Source: Psychrobacter sp. Pi2-52 (GTDB lineage Bacteria; Pseudomonadota; Gammaproteobacteria; Pseudomonadales; Moraxellaceae). Taken from it: a DNA stretch of 64,000 nt. Below the pieces are notes generated by a model. That model was not told where the DNA came from and did no database searches. It saw nothing but the letters and a program-made list of their open reading frames with translations. Below are positions 8,462-17,956 of this stretch, one piece after another. Each line of letters begins with the position of its first letter. The first letter of the stretch is position 1. The stretch is from the NCBI RefSeq assembly GCF_904846705.1, contig NZ_CAJHBS010000010.1, positions 1 to 64,000 of the forward strand, written 5' to 3'. Made by a program: the position numbers and the translations under genes.

Positions 8462-9406
8462 TTATTGTCCGCGAATGTCTGCTAATGTCTTGGCCAGCTC
8501 GTCACGCGCCCCGATAAAGCCATCAATACCCTTAGGTAACAAGTCCTGTGTAACCTTGTCTTGCTGATACGCAGCACTAAACTCTTCATGCGTTAAGCTT
8601 ACCTGAGTCATCGCCTTCATATCCATCGACATACTCGGAGACAGTTGGCGAGTTACCTCGGTATCCATGGCTGCCAACTCATCAATGAGGTTGGGAGCTA
8701 TAGTCAGTAAGTCACAACCTGCCAATGCCAAAATTTGCTCGGTAGAGCGGAAACTAGCGCCCATTACTTGTGTCTGGTAACCGTGCTGTTTGTAATACTG
8801 ATAAATGAGTTTGACTGACTGTACGCCCATGTCATCAGAAGCCGGTACGTTTTGACGGCTTTGTTGGCGTTTTTGCCAATCTAGAATGCGGCCAACGAAA
8901 GGTGATATCAGGGTCACGCCAGCATCTGCACAGGCAATCGCTTGGTGTTGTCCAAACAGTAGGGTCAGGTTGCAGTGGATATTTTGAGTCTCAAGATAGC
9001 GCGCCGCCTCGATGCCTTGCCAAGTTGCCGCCATTTTGATCAATACTCGCTCTGAATCGACGCCCGCTTTTTGGTAAGCATCCATAAAGGCCAGTGCCTT
9101 ATCTATCGTCGCTTGAGTATCATAAGATAAGCGAGCGTCCACTTCGGTAGAGACTCGGCCTTCGATCAGCTCTAAAATATCGCAGCCAACCTGAATGGTC
9201 AGCGCATCGATCACGGCATCCACGTCACCATTATGACGACTCATGGTCTCTGACAGCATACCTTGGTTATCAGGATGAATCAGAGCCTTGGTAATAAGGC
9301 TTGGGTTGGTGGTTGCATCGATAGGTTTTAAACGGGCAATAGCGGCAAGGTCACCAGTATCAGCAACAATCGTGGTCATAGTACGTAGCTGTTGTAATGC
9401 GCTCAT
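8462..9406 (-). CDS. tal: Transaldolase
   Basis: Transaldolase moves a dihydroxyacetone unit between sugar phosphates in the non-oxidative pentose phosphate pathway. The 314-residue protein has the class I features: TTNPSLI near residue 35, the Schiff-base lysine in VLIKMAATWQG at about residue 124, CNLTLLF and SPFVGRILDW. The length matches TalB of E. coli (317). It is a monocistronic minus-strand gene. The start has a modest AGGAT-type ribosome site. Confidence 0.95.
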   Translation of the reverse strand: MSALQQLRTMTTIVADTGDLAAIARLKPIDATTNPSLITKALIHPDNQGMLSETMSRHNGDVDAVIDALTIQVGCDILELIEGRVSTEVDARLSYDTQATIDKALAFMDAYQKAGVDSERVLIKMAATWQGIEAARYLETQNIHCNLTLLFGQHQAIACADAGVTLISPFVGRILDWQKRQQSRQNVPASDDMGVQSVKLIYQYYKQHGYQTQVMGASFRSTEQILALAGCDLLTIAPNLIDELAAMDTEVTRQLSPSMSMDMKAMTQVSLTHEEFSAAYQQDKVTQDLLPKGIDGFIGARDELAKTLADIRGQ

Positions 9407-9881
9407 CAGGTATCCTTTTTCTTATTAATCACATGATGCTCCTCTTATATATAACAGGGTAGGGAGCTGAACTGGAACTGTAACACAGTTTTGGGCAAGT
9501 GTTGCCTCATAGTTATGCTATGCGTCGCTGTTATCTGGCTCAGCTGTGCTAATATTAATCACATTTGGTATATTTATACGCATTTACGCATGGGCACTGA
9601 CCTTAGTTTTTGCTATAGTAGAGCCGGCTATGTATCAAGCTGCTGTATTTGGCAGTAAATATAGCATTAACGCCAAATGGCACTAGTAATATAGGGTGTT
9701 TTTGATAGACTGTTTTGAGGTTGATTTTGAATATAGTTTTTATCATTAGTTTTAGCCTTTAACTAAAAACAGAAAACAGTCAGATTTGGCAATAGAGCTA
9801 CCTAAGTTATAGCAATGTAATAGCAGAATTTAAATAATAGTAATATCTAACAGCGATAAAATCTAAAAAGGATGGGCGGTA
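9407..9881. other. Divergent intergenic region tal / pheA
   Basis: This 475-bp stretch serves both divergent genes. A TGCTATAGT extended -10-like element lies at 9611-9619 on the plus strand. No phenylalanine-rich leader peptide or terminator-antiterminator pair of the enterobacterial pheA type was found. Confidence 0.4.
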
Positions 9882-11054
9882 ATGAGCGAGCAGTCACCAG
9901 AGCAAACAATGGATAATCTAAATCAAACCACTACAGGCGCTAGCGATACCGCAACTGAAAAAGAGTTTTTAGACAATATTCGCCAAAATATTGACGCAGT
10001 AGACTGTGAGATCCAAACGTTAATCAACAACCGTGCAAAGTTGGCTCAGCAAGTAGCCATGGTAAAGAAAAATCATACTGCTGCTGATGACAATAGCAAT
10101 CCTATCTTTTACCGCCCTGAGCGTGAAGCACAGGTGCTAAAAGCTGTCATGGAGCGTAATGCAGGTCCCATCGCTGATGAGAAAATGGCGCGTTTGTTCC
10201 GTGAAATCATGTCAGTATGCTTGGATTTAGAAGCGCCGCAGCGTATTGCCTTCTTGGGACCTGTCGGTACCTTCACGCATGCCGCTGCGCTCAAGCACTT
10301 TGGTAAAGCCGCTGATACCGTACCGATGACAACCATTACTGATGTGTTCCGCGAAGTCGAAGCGGGTACAGCGATGTATGGCGTGGTTCCTGTCGAGAAC
10401 TCTTCAGAAGGCGTAGTCAACCATACTCTAGATGGCTTCTTATCTTCTACTTTGAAAATCATTGGTGAAGTTGAACTACCAATTCACCAAAACTTCTTGG
10501 TTGCTGAGCATACTAAAATTGATGGCTTGAGCCGTATTTATTCGCATCAGCAGTCGCTTGCTCAATGCCGTCATTGGCTAGATGTAAACTTTCCTAATGT
10601 CGAACGCGTTGCTGTATCAAGCAACGGTGAAGCTGCTCGTCGTCTTAAAAACGAATGGCATTCAGCTGCGATTGCAGGTGACGTTGCTGTTGCAGAGTAT
10701 GGCTTGCATAAGCTCTACTCAAATATCGAAGACAATCCAAGCAACACCACACGCTTCCTTATTATTGGTCATGAGGCGATTGCGCCATCTGGTCAAGACA
10801 AAACTTCTATCGTCGTCTCCGCTCACGACAAAGCAGGCGCACTGATCGAAATCTTGAAACCTTTGTCATATCATGGCGTATCGATGACTAGCATTGAGAC
10901 ACGTCCTGAGCGTCCTAACAAGTGGGCATACGTATTCTTTATCGATATGAATGGTCATGTTAATGATCCAAACGTTAGCGCTGCCATCAATGATATTCGT
11001 CCATTAGTCAAAGATTTGCGCATATTGGGCTCATATCCAAAAGCTGTCCTATAG
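9882..11054 (+). CDS. pheA: Bifunctional chorismate mutase / prephenate dehydratase
   Basis: This P-protein converts chorismate to prephenate and then to phenylpyruvate, the precursor of phenylalanine. The 390 residues contain an AroQ chorismate mutase (about 28-115), a dehydratase domain starting at RIAFLGPVGTFTHAAA (about 127) with the TRF catalytic motif near residue 288, and a C-terminal ACT domain with ETRPERPNKW near 337, the site of feedback control by phenylalanine in this family. An N-terminal tail of about 25 polar residues is extra. The gene leads a plus-strand group with hisC and tyrA-aroA. AAGGA is 11 nt upstream of the ATG. Confidence 0.96.
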   Translation: MSEQSPEQTMDNLNQTTTGASDTATEKEFLDNIRQNIDAVDCEIQTLINNRAKLAQQVAMVKKNHTAADDNSNPIFYRPEREAQVLKAVMERNAGPIADEKMARLFREIMSVCLDLEAPQRIAFLGPVGTFTHAAALKHFGKAADTVPMTTITDVFREVEAGTAMYGVVPVENSSEGVVNHTLDGFLSSTLKIIGEVELPIHQNFLVAEHTKIDGLSRIYSHQQSLAQCRHWLDVNFPNVERVAVSSNGEAARRLKNEWHSAAIAGDVAVAEYGLHKLYSNIEDNPSNTTRFLIIGHEAIAPSGQDKTSIVVSAHDKAGALIEILKPLSYHGVSMTSIETRPERPNKWAYVFFIDMNGHVNDPNVSAAINDIRPLVKDLRILGSYPKAVL

Positions 11055-11172
11055 ACGATCACCTATAGATAATTACAGGCTTACTCACTGGTATTCATAC
11101 ATAATAGATGGGTCTTAGCTTTTGCAGATAGCATTAAAAAAAGCATTTACAGACACCATCTAAGGATAAATC

Positions 11173-12315
11173 ATGCAGACTACTCAATTGACCGCGTCAG
11201 ATCTATCGCCGTTAACGCCAGCTTACGACAGTATTTTGGCATTGGCACCTTATCAAACTGGTAAGCCAATTGAGGAGCTGACACGTGAGTATGGTGTTTC
11301 AGACGTGGTCAAGCTGGCTAGCAATGAGAATCCAATGGGATGCTCACCACGAGTGACGCTAGCAGTAACTGAGCAGCTAGGGCAGTTGTCACGTTATCCT
11401 GATGGCAATGGTTACTATCTAAAGCAAGCGTTGGCTGACTTTAACGATGTCAATGCCAATCAAATTACTTTAGGTAATGGCTCTGATGATTTGCTCGATA
11501 TTTTAGCACGTAGCTTTGTGGGTGCTGATGATACCATCGTCTATAGCCAGTATGCTTTTGTGGTATATCCTATGCTAGCGAAGATGCAAGGTGCCACAGG
11601 CATTGAAGTGCCTGCTCAGCGCTTCGGCCATAATCTAAAAGCCATGAGCCAAGCGGTTCAAGACAATCCGAATACCAAAATCGTCTTTATTGCCAATCCG
11701 AACAATCCAACGGGTACGCAGCTAGAGCAAAAAGAGCTGTATCAGTTCGTTGCCAGTGTGCCAAGCTCAGTCTTGGTGGTACTAGATGAAGCTTATATCG
11801 AGTATAGTCCTGAGAGTAACAACCGCACACTATTGGATGAGTTCGATAATGTCATTATTGTACGCACTTTTTCTAAAGCTTACGGGCTGGCAGGTTTACG
11901 CGTCGGTTATGCTCTAAGCTCGGTGGCAGTGGCAGATTTACTAAACCGAATTCGTCAGCCATTTAACGTCAGCCGTGTCGGTTTAGCTGCCGCTGCTGCT
12001 GCACTTGCCGATCAAGACTTTATCGAAAAAACTCGTCTGATAAATGATGAGCAAATGCGCTGGTTAGAAAAGCAATTTGATGCGCTAGGGTTGGGTTTTG
12101 TGAAGTCGCATGCCAATTTTATTATGGTTGAAGTGCAGGTTGAGATGGAAGATATAACCGCTGCTTCGATTCATCAGGCGCTACTTGAACAAGGCGTTAT
12201 CGTCCGTCCTCTGGATGCTTATGGACTACCTAACTGGCTACGTATCACGGTAGGTGTGGCTGAAGATAATCTGCGTTTGATTGATACTCTGCGTTCTATT
12301 TTGACTGAAGACTAA
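11173..12315 (+). CDS. hisC: Histidinol-phosphate / aromatic aminotransferase
   Basis: This 380-residue class I/II PLP enzyme has SNENPMGCSP near the N-terminus, DEAYIEY, and the PLP lysine in TFSKAYGLAGLRVGY near residue 234. HisC-type enzymes use histidinol phosphate, but copies placed with pheA and tyrA often act on phenylpyruvate or hydroxyphenylpyruvate. Context therefore suggests that this copy finishes phenylalanine and tyrosine synthesis; that is an inference. The gene starts 118 bp after pheA with a good site (TAAGGA) and is followed 89 bp later by tyrA-aroA. Confidence 0.92.
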   Translation: MQTTQLTASDLSPLTPAYDSILALAPYQTGKPIEELTREYGVSDVVKLASNENPMGCSPRVTLAVTEQLGQLSRYPDGNGYYLKQALADFNDVNANQITLGNGSDDLLDILARSFVGADDTIVYSQYAFVVYPMLAKMQGATGIEVPAQRFGHNLKAMSQAVQDNPNTKIVFIANPNNPTGTQLEQKELYQFVASVPSSVLVVLDEAYIEYSPESNNRTLLDEFDNVIIVRTFSKAYGLAGLRVGYALSSVAVADLLNRIRQPFNVSRVGLAAAAAALADQDFIEKTRLINDEQMRWLEKQFDALGLGFVKSHANFIMVEVQVEMEDITAASIHQALLEQGVIVRPLDAYGLPNWLRITVGVAEDNLRLIDTLRSILTED

Positions 12316-12404
12316 GCGCATCCATAAGTGCTTTGTAATTTAAAAATTGTTCTTAATTAGCCATTAAAATTTATAACACTAAGACTGGCCCTATTTATGT
12401 CTTA

Positions 12405-14759
12405 GTGTGTCCAACGAGAAAAGCCGTGAGTAGTCAGAAAAATAATAAACTTCAATCGTCTCTAAATACTACGCTACCTATATTTAAACAAGTTTGTGTG
12501 ATTGGACTTGGGCTGATTGGTGCCAGTTTTGCGCAAGCTATTAAAGATAATGGCTTAAGCGAGCGTCTGGTAGCAGTCGATAGACATGCACCAAGTATTA
12601 CAGAAGCTATTGAGCATGGTCTGCTAGATGCAGGTAGTGCAAACTTACAGGATATCATCGCTGGTAGTGATTTAATTATTATTGCAGTGCCAGTACAGGC
12701 AGTTCAAGCAGTGTTTGTTGATATCAAACAGGCAATGGATAATGGACAGCTTGCCAGTGATTGCATCATGACGGATGTCTGTAGTACTAAAGTCAATATC
12801 ATTGATGCGGCTAAAGCAGTGTTCGGTTCGCTGCCGATAGGATTAGTGCCAGCGCACCCAATTGCTGGGGCTGAAAATTCAGGGTATCATGCGCGCCGCG
12901 CCAGTTTATTCGTCAATCATAACGTCATTATTTGCGAGCTGCCGACAACCAGTGTAACCGCTATTGCAAAGTTGCGACTATTATGGGAATCAGTAGGCGC
13001 AAATGTTATGTCAATGGATGCTGAGCACCATGATCGCATATTAGCGCACACCAGCCACTTGCCCCATTTGCTTGCCTTTAATTTGGTTGAGCAATTGGCA
13101 AGCCATGATGATAATTTAGATATGTTTCGTTATGCCGCTGGTGGGTTCCGCGATTTTACCCGTATCGCTGCCAGTGATCCTAAAATGTGGCATGATATAT
13201 TTTCTGCCAACCAAAGCGCGATTGTTAGCGCCCTTGATGAGTATGGTGTCTATTTACAGACGATGCGCCAGCTTATCATTGACCAAGATTCAACCGCCCT
13301 GATGGGACTTTTGGGCCGCGCGCAAGCCGCACGGCGACATTTCGGCCATATGTTAGCCAGCACCCCTTATACGGATACTTCTGCTATGTCAGCTTCTTAT
13401 AATATTACCCCTAGCAATACTGTTTCTGGCACCATCGCGATTCCTGGTGACAAATCTATCTCGCATCGCAGCATTATGCTCGGCAGTCTTGCCACAGGCG
13501 TGACAAATGTTACTGGGTTTTTGGAAGGGGAAGATGCGCTAGCGACGCTGCAAGCATTCCGTGATATGGGTGTGACTATCGAAGGCCCTGATAATGGCAA
13601 TTTGACCATTCATGGTGTCGGTATGAATGGTTTAAAACCTAGCAAAACCCCACTGTATATGGGTAACTCTGGCACCAGTATGCGTCTGCTATCTGGTATC
13701 TTGGCGGCGCAATCGTTTGATAGCGTGTTGACAGGTGATACTAGCTTGAATAAACGCCCAATGGAGCGCGTGGCGGCACCGCTACGGTCTATGGGAGCTG
13801 TGATTCAGAGTACTGGTCATAGTGGTACGGCACCGCTGAGTATCACTGGTCGTGATACGGTTGGCAAGCCATTACAGGGCACTGAATATGATATGCCAGT
13901 TGCTTCAGCTCAGGTAAAGTCTTGCTTGTTACTAGCAGGTCTATGGGCCGAGGGTACGACAACGGTCACACAGCCTGAGATCAGCCGTGACCATACGGAG
14001 CGTATGCTATCGGCCTTTGGTTATCCGGTGACCGTAGAAGGCAATCGCATTAGTGTCACTGGCGGCGGCACACTAACAGGCGGCGATATCGCGGTTCCTG
14101 CCGATATTTCATCTGCAGCGTTTTTTATGGTGGCAGCGGCCATTAGTCAAAACAGTGAGCTGACCTTGACCCAAGTAGGTATCAACCCTACGCGTACTGG
14201 CATTATTGATATTCTAAAATTAATGAATGTAGATATTAGCCTAGGCAATGAGACACATGTGGGCGGCGAGCCAGTTGCTGATATTACAATTCGCAGCTCA
14301 AACCTAGTCGGTATTGAGATACCAGAACATCTCGTACCACTGGCGATTGATGAATTTCCTGTGCTATTTATTGCGGCTAGCTGTGCACAAGGTCGTACAG
14401 TATTGACTGGTGCTAAAGAGCTGCGTGTCAAAGAATCAGATCGTATCGCTGTGATGGCAGAAGGGCTACATACACTTGGTATTGATTGTACTGTGACCGA
14501 TGATGGTCTGATTATTGAAGGTAAAGGCGTGGCTACTGACAACGGCGACATAAATAATAGCCAACCTGTCTTTGGTGGCGGTAATATTGTCTCGCATCAT
14601 GATCACCGTATTGCAATGAGCTTCTCTGTTGCCAGTCTGCGTGCATCCCAGCAAATTACCATTGAAGGGGTTGAAACGGTTAATACCAGCTTCCCTGGAT
14701 TTGCTGAACTTGCCAACCAAATCGGTATGTCTATCCAAGTGGATACTGGGGCTGAGTAA
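12405..14759 (+). CDS. tyrA-aroA: Fused prephenate dehydrogenase / EPSP synthase
   Basis: One 784-residue chain joins two enzymes of the aromatic pathway. Residues 30-310 are prephenate dehydrogenase, with a Rossmann motif (VIGLGLIGASFAQAI), LVPAHPIAGAE and the AHTSHLPHLLAF segment. From about residue 332 it is 5-enolpyruvylshikimate-3-phosphate synthase with GDKSISHRSIMLG, GNSGTSMRLLSG, the DEFPVLF segment and KESDRI. The GNSGT form differs from the GNAGT form of the E. coli class. The start is uncertain: GTG 12405 is the longest option, and GTG 12426 has a better GAGA site. The fusion is known from Moraxellaceae. A 15-bp terminator follows. Confidence 0.95.
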   Translation: MCPTRKAVSSQKNNKLQSSLNTTLPIFKQVCVIGLGLIGASFAQAIKDNGLSERLVAVDRHAPSITEAIEHGLLDAGSANLQDIIAGSDLIIIAVPVQAVQAVFVDIKQAMDNGQLASDCIMTDVCSTKVNIIDAAKAVFGSLPIGLVPAHPIAGAENSGYHARRASLFVNHNVIICELPTTSVTAIAKLRLLWESVGANVMSMDAEHHDRILAHTSHLPHLLAFNLVEQLASHDDNLDMFRYAAGGFRDFTRIAASDPKMWHDIFSANQSAIVSALDEYGVYLQTMRQLIIDQDSTALMGLLGRAQAARRHFGHMLASTPYTDTSAMSASYNITPSNTVSGTIAIPGDKSISHRSIMLGSLATGVTNVTGFLEGEDALATLQAFRDMGVTIEGPDNGNLTIHGVGMNGLKPSKTPLYMGNSGTSMRLLSGILAAQSFDSVLTGDTSLNKRPMERVAAPLRSMGAVIQSTGHSGTAPLSITGRDTVGKPLQGTEYDMPVASAQVKSCLLLAGLWAEGTTTVTQPEISRDHTERMLSAFGYPVTVEGNRISVTGGGTLTGGDIAVPADISSAAFFMVAAAISQNSELTLTQVGINPTRTGIIDILKLMNVDISLGNETHVGGEPVADITIRSSNLVGIEIPEHLVPLAIDEFPVLFIAASCAQGRTVLTGAKELRVKESDRIAVMAEGLHTLGIDCTVTDDGLIIEGKGVATDNGDINNSQPVFGGGNIVSHHDHRIAMSFSVASLRASQQITIEGVETVNTSFPGFAELANQIGMSIQVDTGAE

Positions 14760-14805
14760 GTCGCTAAGCTACTATTAACTCTTGAAAATTTAATCTAACA
14801 TCGTT

Positions 14806-14850
14806 AGCAATGTACTCATGTCACTATTGGCATGAGTACATTGCTTTTTA
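14806..14850 (+). terminator. Intrinsic terminator after tyrA-aroA
   Basis: A perfect 15-bp stem (14806-14820 with 14831-14845) with a 10-nt loop is followed by TTTTT. It ends the aromatic amino acid group. Confidence 0.9.
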
Positions 14851-14954
14851 CCTTATAATCTCACTGTAGTAACCCTGCGCTTTCACTATTCAATTGACAA
14901 TAATAATTAGAATTAGGTGAGAGCGCGCTTTGCTCTAAAAAGTTGTCCTATATT

Positions 14955-15917
14955 ATGACTACCCAAAATGTCATCAAAAAACCCGTTGCCCCAATCACCA
15001 CAACCAGACGCGGCATTATTACTGCGCTTATCGCGTTCTTTATTTGGGGTGGATTTCCGTTATACTTCAAACAGCTATCTGATTATGATGCAACGGAGAT
15101 CATTGGTCACCGTATCGTTTGGACGTTTTGTTGCCTATTGATTGTATTAGTGGCTACCAAACGCTGGGGGTGGATAGAAACACTCAAGCAAAACCCAAGA
15201 TGGATTGCACTATCTCTATTGTCCAGTGTGATTATCGCAACCAACTGGCTGACTTATGTATGGGCGGTCAATCAAGACCGTATCCTTGAGGCCAGTTTGG
15301 GCTATTTTATTGGGCCATTGGTTGGCGTTGCACTATCCATGATTTTATTCAAAGAGCGTTTGCGTCCTTTGCAATGGGTAGCCATTGGCTTTGCATTACT
15401 GTCTGTGGTCATTCAAGTGGTGATGCTTGGTAGTCTGCCGTGGATATCGTTGATTTTGGCATTTAGCTTTAGTACTTACGGGACTATTCAACGACAAACG
15501 CCATTGACTGCTGTCGATGCTATGTTTGTCGAGACCGCAATGCTAGTACCGTTATGTCTGTGGTGGTTTTGGCAATCTGATGTAGCAAGTCATCAACTGA
15601 GCTTTTGGTTTAGCTCAAACATTTGGCTACTTATGATCGCAGGTCCAATTACGCTAATACCACTTTTATTATTCAACAAATCTACCAAGCTCGTGGCATA
15701 CAGTATTCTGAGCTTTATGAACTATCTGACGCCGACATTCATTTTCTTTTTGGCGGTGTTCTATTATAAAGAACCGTTCGATTTACATCGTTTAGCAGTA
15801 TTTGGTTTGATTTGGTTAGGTCTGCTATTATTCAGCATTGACCTGTGGCGCCATCGTCCAAGTAAAGTGTTAAAAGCGGCGCGCCTACGTGAAGAAGCGT
15901 TAAAATCAGTTAAGTAA
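14955..15917 (+). CDS. rarD: RarD-type permease (EamA family)
   Basis: This inner-membrane protein of about 320 residues has ten hydrophobic segments and the RarD hallmark sequence near the N-terminus: FFIWGGFPLYFKQL followed by EIIGHRIVWTF. NWLTYVWAVNQDRILEASLGY is also typical of the family. RarD proteins are annotated as chloramphenicol-sensitivity permeases; the natural substrate is not settled. ATG 14955 is preferred over an upstream TTG (14943). The ribosome site is weak. folB begins 42 bp downstream, so co-transcription with the folate genes is possible. Confidence 0.88.
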   Translation: MTTQNVIKKPVAPITTTRRGIITALIAFFIWGGFPLYFKQLSDYDATEIIGHRIVWTFCCLLIVLVATKRWGWIETLKQNPRWIALSLLSSVIIATNWLTYVWAVNQDRILEASLGYFIGPLVGVALSMILFKERLRPLQWVAIGFALLSVVIQVVMLGSLPWISLILAFSFSTYGTIQRQTPLTAVDAMFVETAMLVPLCLWWFWQSDVASHQLSFWFSSNIWLLMIAGPITLIPLLLFNKSTKLVAYSILSFMNYLTPTFIFFLAVFYYKEPFDLHRLAVFGLIWLGLLLFSIDLWRHRPSKVLKAARLREEALKSVK

Positions 15918-15959
15918 ATATTAAAAACACGAAAAAAATTAGCAAACAAGGATGACAGG

Positions 15960-16397
15960 ATGTTTCATACTCAGTCTGACGTGGTATTTATAAAAGGTCT
16001 AAAAGTCGATGCAGTAATCGGTGTTTATGACTGGGAGCGTGCTATCACTCAGCCGTTGCTCATTGATATCGCACTTGAGACTGATATTAGCGCTGCTGCT
16101 GTGTCAGATGATGTCAGCGATGCCCTGAGTTATAAAGAAGTCTGCGATGATGTGAGCGAATGGTGCAAAGAGATTCAAGCAAAGCTGCTTGAGCATTTGG
16201 CTGGTCAAATCTCTGATAAGATATTTGCAAAATATGACTGTCAAAAAATAACGTTGAGCATTGCTAAGCCTACCGCTATTGCCCAAGCGGATACGGTAGG
16301 GGTGCAAATAACGCGCTATGCGCCAGCATCAACCAACGAGCCAGCTACTAAAGAAGCTGCCAAAGAAGTTAACGTCAGCCAAGCTGATGATGCATAA
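15960..16397 (+). CDS. folB: Dihydroneopterin aldolase
   Basis: FolB cleaves 7,8-dihydroneopterin to 6-hydroxymethyl-dihydropterin and glycolaldehyde in folate synthesis. The 145-residue protein starts with VVFIKGLKVDAVIGVYDWER, as in the family, and has ALSYKEVCDDV and ITLSIAKPTAI. The length of the core (about 118 residues) is normal; the C-terminus has an added Ala/Glu/Lys tail of about 25 residues. AAGG lies 10 nt before the ATG. The stop codon overlaps the start of the next gene, which encodes the next enzyme of the same pathway. Confidence 0.93.
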   Translation: MFHTQSDVVFIKGLKVDAVIGVYDWERAITQPLLIDIALETDISAAAVSDDVSDALSYKEVCDDVSEWCKEIQAKLLEHLAGQISDKIFAKYDCQKITLSIAKPTAIAQADTVGVQITRYAPASTNEPATKEAAKEVNVSQADDA

Positions 16398-16920
16398 AAC
16401 GTCAGTGGATTTGAATGTGGGAACGTTCACACAATGCGCACCTGAAACTGTGCAAGTGCAGCCCGTGGTAGAGGTAATGTTAGCGCTAGGTAGTAACTAT
16501 CAAGCCGACAAATATCTACCGCTTGCTCGGCAGCGCTTGGCAGCGCTAGGTGAGGTGCGATTGTCTACGGCTTTTCAAAATCCTGATTTTACTGCAACCT
16601 TGGAACAGCCAAAGCCTGACTATACCAATCAATGTGTCCATCTAGCACTGACCACGCCTGTGAGCCTACAACAACTACAGAAAACCTTCAAAACGCTAGA
16701 AGGGGACTGTAATAGATGTCGACAGACTAAGCCGAATCAAGTGCGACGAGTGACGATGGATATTGATATTTTGATGATTAAATTGGCTATTATAGAAAAT
16801 AGCCTAAGCAAATATTCGACATTTAAATCGATATCTGATTGGATTGTCATGGCCGATCGTTATCCGTTTAAAGCCCATGAAGAAGCGGGGGTCAGGGAAT
16901 TAATTTTAACCAAGCTCTAA
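16387..16920 (+). CDS. folK: HPPK (2-amino-4-hydroxy-6-hydroxymethyldihydropteridine pyrophosphokinase)
   Basis: FolK transfers pyrophosphate from ATP to the FolB product. The core begins VEVMLALGSNYQADKYL, equivalent to the ALGSN start of FolK proteins, and ends in the pterin/ATP-site signature around RRVTMDIDILMI. The usual arginine-rich loop is represented by CNRCRQTKPNQVRR and the signature is less canonical than in E. coli. ATG 16387 or ATG 16390 is the likely start, overlapping folB by 8-11 bp, which suggests translational coupling. An upstream in-frame ATG (16318) would lie deep inside folB and is unlikely. Confidence 0.82.
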   Translation: MMHKTSVDLNVGTFTQCAPETVQVQPVVEVMLALGSNYQADKYLPLARQRLAALGEVRLSTAFQNPDFTATLEQPKPDYTNQCVHLALTTPVSLQQLQKTFKTLEGDCNRCRQTKPNQVRRVTMDIDILMIKLAIIENSLSKYSTFKSISDWIVMADRYPFKAHEEAGVRELILTKL

Positions 16921-17290
16921 TTTGGCTAGTAAGTGGCCGTATCTTAATCACAATTATATCTTTTCATCTAAAACTATCGCTATTCAGCATTCACTCTGCC
17001 TCATCCCATTATTTTCCTAGACAAAAATCTAATAAAAACTATGCGATTATATAGGCAATTGTTAGTATAAATGATGATGTAATCCTCAAGAAACTACTAC
17101 CTATGCAAAAACCAATGAACTTTTCGAAGAAAAAGATATTTACGAGTTTATTAGTAATAATAAACTCTACTTTATCTGCCTGTGATAAGTCGTTCTCTGA
17201 ATATACAAAAACATTCATTTAAGACAACAACAAAGAGCATTGGTCTACTATGTTTAGTTATAGCTAATTTCAAACCAATTTTGGTTATTG
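16921..17290. other. Mostly non-coding stretch after folK
   Basis: This 370-bp AT-rich region holds only a 39-codon reading frame (17103-17222, listed separately). No terminator or promoter stood out. Confidence 0.4.
17103..17222 (+). CDS. Tiny lipoprotein-like reading frame
   Basis: This is a 39-codon frame. It encodes a basic N-terminus (NFSKKK), a hydrophobic stretch and a lipobox-like LSAC, then only 15 more residues. It may be a remnant of a longer lipoprotein gene or a chance frame. There is no clear ribosome site. Confidence 0.3.
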   Translation: MQKPMNFSKKKIFTSLLVIINSTLSACDKSFSEYTKTFI

Positions 17291-17764
17291 ATGAAACCTA
17301 AAAATTATAAGAAGAGAAGGATGAAAAGTTATAGCAAAAAAATCCGCGGCATCTATCTCGGACATCAAAAACTTATCATCATAACTTTATTATTCGGATA
17401 CTTTATTTTTGAGGTCTGGGGTGTGCGTTATATTGCTGAAAGAAAAGCAGAAAAACCAAGTAATATCAAGGAAGGGTGTTTGTATCTACGAAGCAGTTAT
17501 ACCGACACAAGTAAAATGAAGATATTAAGATTGACCATAGATGGTCATAAAGTTAAGAGTCATAGAATGCTTTCAGGAAATATGCCTTATGGATATAAGT
17601 GGAATGGTCAACAGAGGGACGAGTTTTATCAATATCTTGAATACAATAAAGGGAAGTGCCACCCCATTCAGTATGTCGATATAAATTTATTAATTACTAG
17701 AAAGATTTTTATTTACGATTATTTGGGCGATTTTAAGCCTACTACTAATACTAAAAAGGACTAA
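17291..17764 (+). CDS. Hypothetical single-span membrane protein
   Basis: This 157-residue protein is not recognised. It has a very basic N-terminus (KNYKKRRMKSYSKKIRG), one hydrophobic segment (about residues 27-45, KLIIITLLFGYFIFEVWG) and an outward domain of about 110 residues with two cysteines (EGCLYLRS and GKCHPIQY) that could pair. ATG 17291 is favoured. ATG 17321 has a purine-rich AGAGAAGG directly in front of it but with no spacing. The gene is AT-rich and lies just before an IS630-type element, in a region of small orphan genes. Confidence 0.55.
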   Translation: MKPKNYKKRRMKSYSKKIRGIYLGHQKLIIITLLFGYFIFEVWGVRYIAERKAEKPSNIKEGCLYLRSSYTDTSKMKILRLTIDGHKVKSHRMLSGNMPYGYKWNGQQRDEFYQYLEYNKGKCHPIQYVDINLLITRKIFIYDYLGDFKPTTNTKKD

Positions 17765-17956
17765 ATACATGTCGTAGACGGTTAAAAATGAAATAATTGA
17801 TAGCTTTAGTAAAGTAGGCAGTGCGGAAAGGTTGCTAAATAATTTGTTCTAATTTTAACAATATGACAAATTAAAGCTCATAAGAAGCGGTGAGGTCAGG
17901 GTATATTTATTTAGTAAAAATTGTTAAATATCTGGTATAGAGCAGGCACAGAGATA

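Noticed and set aside
9407-9881. Attenuator of the pheA type
   Set aside because: No phenylalanine-rich leader peptide and no terminator hairpin were found upstream of pheA.
17775-17852. Short frame reading EIIDSFSKVGSAERLL after the membrane protein gene
   Set aside because: A TAG lies two codons after the only ATG and the frame has just about 24 codons; too little to call a gene.
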